A stretch of 6,021 nt of DNA, from assembly GCA_031254995.1 (NCBI GenBank), contig JAIRTJ010000172.1, positions 1-6,021 on the forward strand. The letters are read 5' to 3'. Positions 1 through 5,394 of this stretch are shown here, piece after piece. Source of the stretch: Eubacteriales Family XIII. Incertae Sedis bacterium. Its GTDB lineage: Bacteria > Bacillota > Clostridia > Peptostreptococcales > Anaerovoracaceae. The translations under genes and the position numbers were made by a program. Under the pieces are notes generated by a model. It worked only from the letters and a program-made list of their open reading frames with translations. It had not been told where the DNA came from and ran no database searches. Positions within the stretch are counted from its first letter, which is position 1, and every line of letters begins with the position of its first letter.

Positions 1-885
1 CCGTTGGGCCACGTGTCGGGAAACGCTGCGCGTTGGATTGCGGTCGGGCCCGTCACGTTCATGCCGGGAGAGGTCGCGAAGATCACAGCCATCTGGTTCG
101 TTGCGTGGTACTTCACGAAGCACAAGGATTATGCCCGCTCGTTCACGAAGGGACTGTTGCCGATGTTGCTCTTGGTCGGCGTCTATTTTCTCCTCATCTA
201 TAAACAACCAAATTTGTCAACTGCTCTCATCGTATGCGGGATCATTTTCGCGATGTTCTTCTTCGCCGGCGGAAATCTGCTGCATATCACGGGTACGCTC
301 GCCGTGGGCGCGGCGGGCTTGCTTCAATTGATTTTGTCTGACAGCGAAAGCGAGCATTTCAAACGCGTTTCGGGATATTTAGATCCGTTTTCAGCCGCGG
401 AAGGTAATTTTTATCAGCTCGTGCAGTCCCTCTTGGCGCTCGGATCAGGAGGTCCGACGGGCGTCGGCCCCGGGCGCAGCGTGCGCAAGGCGCTCTATCT
501 TCCGGAGGCGCAGAACGATTTCATCTTCGCGATCATAGGCGAAGAACTGGGCTTTCTCGGGTGCATCGCTCTGCTCATCGTCTACCTCCTGCTGATCTGG
601 CGCTGCATGCTGACGGCCATCAACGCGCCGGACAGATTCGCGATGTTGACCGCTTCCGGAATCACATGCATGTTGGCTCTGCAGGTAATCATGAACATCG
701 GCGTGGTCACGGGATTGATTCCGCCCACGGGCGTCACGTTGCCCTTTGTCAGTTACGGAGGAAACGCGACCTTGCTGTTCATGGGATCGATGGGGATCAT
801 GATGAATATATCGAGAATGTCCGAGAGAACGCCGCGCAAGCGAAAGCGCAAGACGCGGGAAGCCGCAACGGAGGCGGGATCATGA
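1..885 (+). CDS. ftsW: FtsW/SpoVE-type SEDS peptidoglycan glycosyltransferase, 5'-truncated by window edge
   Basis: Polytopic membrane glycosyltransferase that polymerises lipid II into glycan strands at the septum, normally with a class B penicillin-binding protein. The reading frame is open from base 1, so the start and probably the first three or so membrane helices lie off the left edge. The 294 visible residues begin in the family motif GNAARWIAVGP (residues 7-17). The hallmark PEAQNDFIFAIIGEELG follows at about 168-184; D173 aligns with the catalytic aspartate of RodA/FtsW. The C-terminal GLIPPTGVTLPFVSYGG is near 237-253. Alternating hydrophobic segments fit the SEDS fold. A basic Arg/Lys tail (about 276-285) would be cytoplasmic. 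Oddity: the usual QPSE reads MPGE (residues 21-24). The next gene, murG, overlaps by 4 nt. RodA and SpoVE share the fold; the murG-ftsQ context favours FtsW or its sporulation paralogue SpoVE. Confidence 0.93.
   Translation, partial: PLGHVSGNAARWIAVGPVTFMPGEVAKITAIWFVAWYFTKHKDYARSFTKGLLPMLLLVGVYFLLIYKQPNLSTALIVCGIIFAMFFFAGGNLLHITGTLAVGAAGLLQLILSDSESEHFKRVSGYLDPFSAAEGNFYQLVQSLLALGSGGPTGVGPGRSVRKALYLPEAQNDFIFAIIGEELGFLGCIALLIVYLLLIWRCMLTAINAPDRFAMLTASGITCMLALQVIMNIGVVTGLIPPTGVTLPFVSYGGNATLLFMGSMGIMMNISRMSERTPRKRKRKTREAATEAGS
870..874 (+). promoter_or_regulatory. Ribosome binding site of murG
   Basis: GGAGG lies 7 nt upstream of the ATG at 882, inside the 3' end of ftsW. It fixes the murG start and excludes the in-frame upstream extension back to 561, which only shadows ftsW. 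Confidence 0.8.
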
Positions 886-2012
886 AGCAAAACGCGAACG
901 ACGGTATTCGAGTGATTCTCGCGGGCGGCGCTTCGGGCGGGCACCTTTACCCGGCGCTTTCCATCGCGGAGAGACTCAAGCGCAAGAGACCGGACGCGGA
1001 AATACTCTTCATCGGCGCGAAGAAGGAGATCGGAGCCGGTATCGTGGAGCGCAATGGCTACGCGACGCGCTATGTCGACGTAAGGGGATTTAACCGAAAA
1101 AACCCATTGAAGAATTTCTCGGCGATACGCGATCTCGTCCTGTCCTCAAGCCGAATCAGAAGCATTTTCGCCGATTTCAAACCCGATGTCGTCGTCGGAA
1201 CCGGAGGGTACGTCTGCGGACCCGTCATCCGCGAGGCGAAGCGCGAGGGAATCGCGACCTTCATACACGAGCAGAATGTCGTCCCCGGATTGGCGAACAA
1301 GTTGGCCGAAAGGTACGCGGACACGGTCTTCGTCGCTTTCGATGAGAGCGTGAAATACTTCCGCGACCCGCGCAAGATCGTCGTGACGGGAAATCCCGTG
1401 CGGCGCGCGTTCGTCACCGGAGGTCTCTCGCATCACCGCGAGCGCTTGGGCGTCGCGCCCGAGGATATGGCGCTCTTGATATTCGGAGGCAGCAACGGAG
1501 CGGATCGCATCAACGAAGTCGTATCGGACATGTTGATCGACATGAAAGGGGAGTCCGGAATCGCCGCGTTTTTCATCACCGGCGCGCGGATGTATGAGAC
1601 GATCAAAGAAAAACTTTCGGAAGCGGGCGTCTCGGACGATGGAAGAATACGCGTCATCGAATACTCCGAGACGATCCACGAATATTTCTTCGCGTCCGAT
1701 CTTGTCGTCGCGAGAAGCGGAGCGTTGACGGTCTCGGAGATCGCGATCTGCGGTCGCGCGTCCATCCTGATTCCGTCGCCGAACGTCACGGGCAATCACC
1801 AGTATTTCAACGCTAAAATACTCGGCGACCGAGGCGCGGCCATCCTGATGGACGAGAGGGATTTTACGCCGAAATCCCTGCGCGATGCGGTGTTCGGATT
1901 GAATGCGAACAGGGAAGCGCTGAACAAGATGGGCGAAGCCGCGCGCGCTTTGGGGAGGCCCGACGCTGCCGGGATCATATGCGATCGGATTCTTGAGAGA
2001 TGCGGAAAATGA
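882..2012 (+). CDS. murG: MurG, UDP-GlcNAc:undecaprenyl-PP-MurNAc-pentapeptide GlcNAc transferase
   Basis: Transfers GlcNAc from UDP-GlcNAc to lipid I, giving lipid II at the cytoplasmic face of the membrane. The 376-residue product has the usual family length and a two-domain GT-B (GT28) layout. N-domain: glycine loop GGASGGH (15-21), second loop GTGGYVCGP (106-114), and HEQNVVPGLANK (129-140). C-domain: GGSNGADRIN (202-211), RSGALTVSE (278-286), whose E286 aligns with the UDP-GlcNAc-contacting glutamate, and IPSPNVTGNHQYFNA ending near 311 with H306, Q307 and N310. The start at 882 is chosen for its GGAGG site and the ATGA overlap with ftsW. Small deviations from consensus: GGSN instead of GGSQ, and GGASGGH instead of GGTGGH. 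Lipid II from this enzyme is the substrate of the upstream FtsW. The NVTxNHQ form is one I associate with Clostridia. Confidence 0.97.
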   Translation: MKQNANDGIRVILAGGASGGHLYPALSIAERLKRKRPDAEILFIGAKKEIGAGIVERNGYATRYVDVRGFNRKNPLKNFSAIRDLVLSSSRIRSIFADFKPDVVVGTGGYVCGPVIREAKREGIATFIHEQNVVPGLANKLAERYADTVFVAFDESVKYFRDPRKIVVTGNPVRRAFVTGGLSHHRERLGVAPEDMALLIFGGSNGADRINEVVSDMLIDMKGESGIAAFFITGARMYETIKEKLSEAGVSDDGRIRVIEYSETIHEYFFASDLVVARSGALTVSEIAICGRASILIPSPNVTGNHQYFNAKILGDRGAAILMDERDFTPKSLRDAVFGLNANREALNKMGEAARALGRPDAAGIICDRILERCGK

Positions 2013-2995
2013 GAGATAAATCACCCGAACGAAATAGAAAGAGGGATCGAATAGAGCGCGATTTTGACGATGGGCGCTTTGACTCGCAGGAAAAGATGCG
2101 CGGCGAACGCGTGTCTCGAGGGAGAGGCGGACGCGACGCTCACGCGCGCTCGCGCAATGAAGAGCCGACTCGCTCGAGGATCGACGACGGATACGAGGAT
2201 TTCGATGCGGAAGACGAGATCGAAGACGACGAACGTACGTTCTCAAGAGGGGGACGCATCGAGGCGCGCAAGCGAAAGAAGCGCAAGAAAAAGCATTATC
2301 TTCTGAAATTTTTGCTCGTCGCCGCCGTGGGCGTCGGCGCGTATTTCCTCATGATGTCCGACCTGTTCAGCATTCGAGCGGTTGAGGTTGCAGGCAACGA
2401 ACACTACACGAAGGAACGGATCGCGGAGATGTCGGGTCTGCGCATAGGCGAGAACATGTTCAAGATCGACATGGGAAAGGTTGAGGATCGCCTTGCCAAG
2501 GATCCCTATATCCAAATCGCGAAGGTCGAGCGCAAGCCGTTTCACGGCGTCCTGATCGACGTCGAGGAGCGCGCGGAGAAATTCATGATCAAGAACGGCG
2601 AAAAATACGCAATCGTCGACTACGACGGCATGGTTCTGCGTGAGGCGGATGAACCTCCGCCGCTTCCTCTCATCGAGAACTTCAAGATCACGAAAGCCGA
2701 ACCGGGCAAGGCCCTGGTCGTGACGGAAAACGCCTTGCTCATGGATACGATCCGCTTTCTCGGGAAGGCGGAAAAGAGCGATCTCTTCTTCATGCGCGTA
2801 GTCGCTTCCGACATCTCGGTGAAAGCCTTCATCTATGAGGGACTGATCTGCAAAGGATCCTATAAGAACATCGAGAGCAATATCGAGTCGCTGAAGAAGG
2901 TGATAGCTGACCTGCAACAGCAGAATGTGGAGCGCGGCACGATCATCATCAGCGGCAACGACGCCTGCACCTTCACGCCGGAAGCTGACGCGTGA
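2009..2995 (+). CDS. ftsQ: FtsQ/DivIB-type cell division protein with POTRA domain
   Basis: Bitopic division protein; the family scaffolds the divisome with FtsL/DivIC and FtsB. Counting from the ATG at 2009 (328 residues), the first ~95 residues are strongly charged (Arg, Lys, Asp, Glu) and probably disordered and cytoplasmic. An acidic patch sits near 61-75 and a lysine/arginine cluster just before the membrane. One hydrophobic segment (about 97-116) precedes LFSIRAVEVAGNEHYTKERI, the start of a POTRA domain (about 119-190), then the extracytoplasmic beta domain. An alternative ATG at 2000 would add three residues. I prefer 2009 because it gives an ATGA overlap with murG, matching the other junctions, and has GAGAG 9 nt upstream. 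The fold and murG context are clear; the downstream half is poorly conserved, as is usual for the family. It is the last gene before a terminator. Confidence 0.9.
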   Translation: MRDKSPERNRKRDRIERDFDDGRFDSQEKMRGERVSRGRGGRDAHARSRNEEPTRSRIDDGYEDFDAEDEIEDDERTFSRGGRIEARKRKKRKKKHYLLKFLLVAAVGVGAYFLMMSDLFSIRAVEVAGNEHYTKERIAEMSGLRIGENMFKIDMGKVEDRLAKDPYIQIAKVERKPFHGVLIDVEERAEKFMIKNGEKYAIVDYDGMVLREADEPPPLPLIENFKITKAEPGKALVVTENALLMDTIRFLGKAEKSDLFFMRVVASDISVKAFIYEGLICKGSYKNIESNIESLKKVIADLQQQNVERGTIIISGNDACTFTPEADA

Positions 2996-3070
2996 GTTTC
3001 GCGCGCCTTCAGACCGAACTGGGATGATCAACATCTTCATAAATAGGAAAATATTTACATACTAAAACCC

Positions 3071-3140
3071 GCAGAATTCGTTTCCCCGTGCAATTTTTGA
3101 GCAGGGTTCGTTCTCCCGTGCAATTCTTGGTAGGAATTCG
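3071..3140. repeat. 30-bp imperfect tandem direct repeat, two copies plus a partial third
   Basis: Copy 1 (3071-3100) and copy 2 (3101-3130) match at 24 of 30 positions without gaps. Both contain the core CCCGTGCAATT. A partial third copy of about 10 bp (3131-3140, TAGGAATTCG) follows in phase. The copies abut directly with no spacer, so this is not a CRISPR. The second copy supplies the left arm of the terminator hairpin. Confidence 0.7.
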
Positions 3141-3156
3141 CGGGAGACGTTTTTTT
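3109..3156 (+). terminator. Intrinsic terminator of the ftsW-murG-ftsQ operon
   Basis: A lower stem CTCCCG (3113-3118) pairs with CGGGAG (3141-3146). It extends outward by T3112-A3147 and, past bulged T3111, by CG (3109-3110) with CG (3148-3149). An upper stem AATTC (3122-3126) pairs with GAATT (3134-3138) across a 7-nt loop, with a small internal loop between the two stems. Seven T residues (3150-3156) follow at once. This is a canonical rho-independent terminator about 115 nt after the ftsQ stop, and it separates the division operon from the promoter downstream. Confidence 0.85.
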
Positions 3157-3169
3157 ATCCCATTGTATG

Positions 3170-3227
3170 TAAAATTTTTTAAAAATTTTAAAATATCGCT
3201 TGACAATCCGAATAAATGTGCTATAAT
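3170..3227 (+). promoter_or_regulatory. Strong sigma-A-type promoter with UP-like AT tract and extended -10
   Basis: TTGACA (3200-3205) and TATAAT (3222-3227) both match the consensus exactly, with a 16-bp spacer. TGC directly before the -10 (3219-3221) is an extended -10 element. The preceding A/T tract (about 3171-3196) resembles an UP element. Transcription should start near 3234, giving a leader of about 115 nt before the pilus-like genes. The 16-bp spacer is one short of the 17-bp optimum. No operator is obvious on top of the boxes. Confidence 0.88.
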
Positions 3228-3238
3228 CCATTTATTAT

Positions 3239-3255
3239 AATTACTGGAAGTAATT
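3239..3255 (+). other. Small inverted repeat at the start of the predicted transcript
   Basis: AATTAC (3239-3244) and GTAATT (3250-3255) form 6-bp arms around TGGAA. It lies just downstream of the predicted transcription start. It could be an mRNA 5' stabilising hairpin or a small operator; the sequence alone does not decide. Confidence 0.4.
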
Positions 3256-3261
3256 TCGTAA

Positions 3262-3342
3262 CGCCGAAAGAAGGTCAAATCCCAAGTCGGCGATCTGACC
3301 GACGGCAGCAATTCGCCGATGGACGGAAAGGATTTGAGGGAG
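3262..3342 (+). promoter_or_regulatory. Structured 5' leader with two mutually exclusive folds reaching the ribosome binding site
   Basis: Fold A is a nested hairpin. TCAAATCC (3275-3282) pairs exactly with GGATTTGA (3330-3337), enclosing TCGGCGA (3287-3293) paired exactly with TCGCCGA (3313-3319). Its outer stem covers the first bases of the ribosome binding site GAGGGAG (3336-3342). Fold B is pseudoknot-like: CGCCGA (3262-3267) with TCGGCG (3287-3292), and GGTCA (3273-3277) with TGACC (3296-3300). It uses the same bases and leaves the binding site free. I see no consensus of a riboswitch class I know, and there is no T-run for attenuation, so control of translation would be the likeliest role. 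The pairings are seen directly; the regulatory role is inference. Confidence 0.45.
3336..3342 (+). promoter_or_regulatory. Ribosome binding site of the SAF-domain gene
   Basis: GAGGGAG lies 7 nt before the ATG at 3350 and sets that start. Its first two bases can be paired in the leader hairpin. Confidence 0.75.
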
Positions 3343-3349
3343 CGACGGT

Positions 3350-4012
3350 ATGATTGGAAAGTATCGAAAATGGATCGGCTTATCCTTGGTGGTCGCCGCG
3401 GTATTGTCGCTCGTAGCTTGGGAGGTGAAAGGGCGAGAAACGGTGTTGATGGACGAGGTCCTGATTGCAAATGAGGCGATTCCCGAAGGGGAAACCCTGA
3501 CCGCCTCCATGTTTCGATCGGTTTCCGTACCGGGCAACGCGGTGATTGAGGACGTCGTCGTTCCCGCGAGAGTCGACGACATCGAAGGGCAGGTCAGCGC
3601 GACGCCTATTCTCGCGGGCGGGCAACTTTCATCGAAGCATCTTCGAAACGAACGAGAAGAGACGCGTACGGACGATTCTTTTTTTGTCATTCGGCGCGAA
3701 TGGATATATATGCGGTCTTCCGCGTTGCGTCGCGGCGATTATGCGGACATCGTATCGGAGGACGGCGGACGAGTATTCGGCCGGTACAAGATCGCCTTTG
3801 TGAAAAACGCCGAGGAGAAAGAGGTTTCGGATGCGACGGACGGCGGCGTGAGCCTGATGACTCGAAATAATGACTCGCGGGCAGACGCGACCTCAGGCAT
3901 CGATCATGTCGAGATCATAACCGATCTCAAAACGTATATGCGCATCAAATCCTATGCGGAGAGCAAGGCGGGGCCGTCGCTGATCTTGGTGCAGAGGGAG
4001 GAACGGAAATGA
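3350..4012 (+). CDS. Membrane-anchored SAF-domain protein, CpaB/RcpC-like (Tad pilus assembly)
   Basis: A 220-residue protein with a short basic N-terminus, one hydrophobic segment (about 8-24: signal anchor or uncleaved signal) and a SAF domain at about 36-98. The SAF domain shows the family pattern VLIANEAIPEGETLT ... VPGNAV ... IEGQVSATPILAGGQL. The remaining ~120 residues include a low-complexity polar stretch (about 158-185) and a short predicted strand-rich end. In Tad/Flp pilus systems, CpaB/RcpC proteins act in the envelope near the pilus channel. In a monoderm there is no secretin, so this one would sit outside the membrane, linked to the platform. It is shorter than typical CpaB (about 250-300 residues). 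It is the first gene of the operon and overlaps the ATPase gene by ATGA. The SAF domain is fairly sure; the precise role is inferred from its neighbours. Confidence 0.75.
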   Translation: MIGKYRKWIGLSLVVAAVLSLVAWEVKGRETVLMDEVLIANEAIPEGETLTASMFRSVSVPGNAVIEDVVVPARVDDIEGQVSATPILAGGQLSSKHLRNEREETRTDDSFFVIRREWIYMRSSALRRGDYADIVSEDGGRVFGRYKIAFVKNAEEKEVSDATDGGVSLMTRNNDSRADATSGIDHVEIITDLKTYMRIKSYAESKAGPSLILVQREERK

Positions 4013-5394
4013 AATTCAAAGAGGTTTGCGCGATGACGGAACGCGCCTTGACCGGCGAGTGGGACGGAGAAGGAGAAGCGGCCGAACGCGCCTTGCACAC
4101 GCAGAAGCGCGCCATGATCGGATACGAAGACGAGGTTCGTCGCATAAAAGAGCGCATCGGTGCGTTGTTGCGGGAAAGAGGCGTATCTCCCGAGGATGAT
4201 GAGACTTCTCGTGCGTGCGCCGATTCCCGCGAGGCGTCCGATGGCGAGAACCCTTCGAAATTCGAAGTTCCGCCTTGGTACGCGAGCGCCGAAGACGCGA
4301 TATTTCACGAGGTATGGGGCCTGGCGGGCATGGCGGAATGGTTTGGCCCCGAGTATGCGGAGAGCAGTTCCGCGAAGATCATAGGCGAAAGGATATATTA
4401 TTTGGATCGCGGCGTCATGCGACTCATGCCGCAGACCATGGATTCCGACAGGCGCGAACAGTTGGTCAGAGCCTTGCTGTTGTTGTCTCCCGAAGAGAGA
4501 TTGGATCGGGAGTTTCACGAGATCTACATGTTGGACGGAACGAGGGTGACGATATTCCGCGGAGGCTTGACGAAAAAGGAGTCGGACGTAATCATATTCA
4601 GAAGATACGTCGTTCCGGTCTATACATTTGAGGAGCAGTCGGCGCGCGGAACCATACCGAGAGAGGCCGTTCCCCTATTCAAGGACATGGTTCGAAGCGG
4701 TTTCAATGTGGTGTTTTGCGGCAGCGTTCGGTCGGCGAAGACGACGTTTTTGTCAACGTGGCAAAGTTGCGAAGATCCCGCATTGGAGGGCGTGATGGTA
4801 GAAACCGACCCCGAGATACCTCTCCACCGATTGATGCCGAAAGCTCCGGTCGTTCAGCTCTTGGCCGATGGAGAAAAGCTGTCGAACATCTCCAAGAATT
4901 TGATGAGGAGCGACGCGGATTATTTTATTCTCGCGGAGGCGAGGGACGGAATCGCGCTCGACACCGCCGTGCGTATCGCGGGAAAGGGTACGAGACGCAT
5001 GAAAATGACATTCCATCTGCGCGATCCGCTGTCATTCGCTTCGGACGCGGCTGCGGAGATCGTCCGGCGCGTGGGCGGCGACGTCGCGGATACGGCTCTG
5101 CGCGTGGCCGCGAGCTTCGATTACATTTTTCATTTCGTCAATCTGCGACGCAGCAATGCGAAAAAATTGAAAGGAATCTATGAAATCGGCGTGATGCGGG
5201 ATGAAGGCTCGTCGAGCAAGGATCGAATCTATGTCAACGAGATATGCAGATACAACTGCGAAAATGACAGTTGGAAATGGACCTATCAAATCAGCAGGGA
5301 CAAGCGCGTCATCGGAGAGGAAGAGGATCCGCAGGCGTTTCGCGCCTTCGAGGCCGGACTGAAGGACTTGTTCAAAAAAGGTGCGCTGTCATGA
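4009..5394 (+). CDS. Divergent CpaF/TadA-like type II/IV secretion (Tad pilus) ATPase
   Basis: A 461-residue cytoplasmic protein of the VirB11/CpaF secretion-ATPase type, expected to power pilin assembly or secretion. Residues ~1-60 are charged and helical, possibly coiled-coil. About 100-200 resembles the CpaF N-domain: WGLAGMAEWF, IIGERIYYLDRGVM, LDGTRVTIFRGG, then FRRY (197-200) at the usual IRxF position. The nucleotide-binding loop is GSVRSAKTT (238-246): K244 and T245 are kept, but the glycine before the lysine is A243, and GGTGSGKTT is otherwise lost. A Walker B-like segment, DADYFILAEARDG (302-314), keeps the glutamate E310. H336 in MTFHLRDP stands at the TIHA histidine. GAGGGAGG lies 7 nt before the start, and the gene overlaps its neighbours by ATGA on both sides. 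The family assignment is solid; whether the variant loop hydrolyses ATP normally is unknown. Confidence 0.85.
   Translation: MKFKEVCAMTERALTGEWDGEGEAAERALHTQKRAMIGYEDEVRRIKERIGALLRERGVSPEDDETSRACADSREASDGENPSKFEVPPWYASAEDAIFHEVWGLAGMAEWFGPEYAESSSAKIIGERIYYLDRGVMRLMPQTMDSDRREQLVRALLLLSPEERLDREFHEIYMLDGTRVTIFRGGLTKKESDVIIFRRYVVPVYTFEEQSARGTIPREAVPLFKDMVRSGFNVVFCGSVRSAKTTFLSTWQSCEDPALEGVMVETDPEIPLHRLMPKAPVVQLLADGEKLSNISKNLMRSDADYFILAEARDGIALDTAVRIAGKGTRRMKMTFHLRDPLSFASDAAAEIVRRVGGDVADTALRVAASFDYIFHFVNLRRSNAKKLKGIYEIGVMRDEGSSSKDRIYVNEICRYNCENDSWKWTYQISRDKRVIGEEEDPQAFRAFEAGLKDLFKKGALS

Larger units (their letters stand above)
3048..3178. repeat. Composite imperfect inverted repeat between the two operons
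   Basis: The outer arms are TTTACATAC (3054-3062) and GTATGTAAA (3165-3173), an exact 9-bp inverted repeat. It extends outward with one bulged base (3053) to AAAAT (3048-3052) against ATTTT (3174-3178). Inside, CCCGC (3068-3072) plus GAATTC (3074-3079) can pair with GAATTCGCGGG (3134-3144), with A3073 bulged. The whole makes a MITE-like or intergenic-repeat-like palindrome of about 130 bp around the tandem repeat. No convincing target-site duplication or transposase is visible, so it may simply be a fortuitous or regulatory secondary structure. Confidence 0.5.

Noticed and set aside
561..881. N-terminal extension of the murG frame upstream of 882
   Set aside because: It overlaps ftsW out of frame, the translation looks non-protein-like, and GGAGG plus the MurG N-terminal motif place the start at 882.
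1146..2246. A 366-codon open frame on the minus strand across murG and ftsQ
   Set aside because: It lies antisense to two well-supported genes, is rich in Arg/Asp/Val as expected of a shadow frame in GC-rich coding DNA, and shows no domain.
3071..3140. CRISPR-like repeats
   Set aside because: There are only two full copies, imperfect and abutting without spacers; no cas genes are visible.
3262..3342. c-di-GMP riboswitch (class I or II) as identity of the leader
   Set aside because: The conserved unpaired and tetraloop-receptor sequences of the GEMM classes are not recognisable; only the general switch-like pairing is supported.
3009..3470. Minus-strand open frame covering the intergenic region
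   Set aside because: It runs through the terminator, promoter and leader, and its translation is low-complexity with no start signal.
3319..3477. Short leader ORF of about 50 codons starting at ATG 3319
   Set aside because: It has no ribosome binding site and mostly overlaps the SAF gene in another frame.
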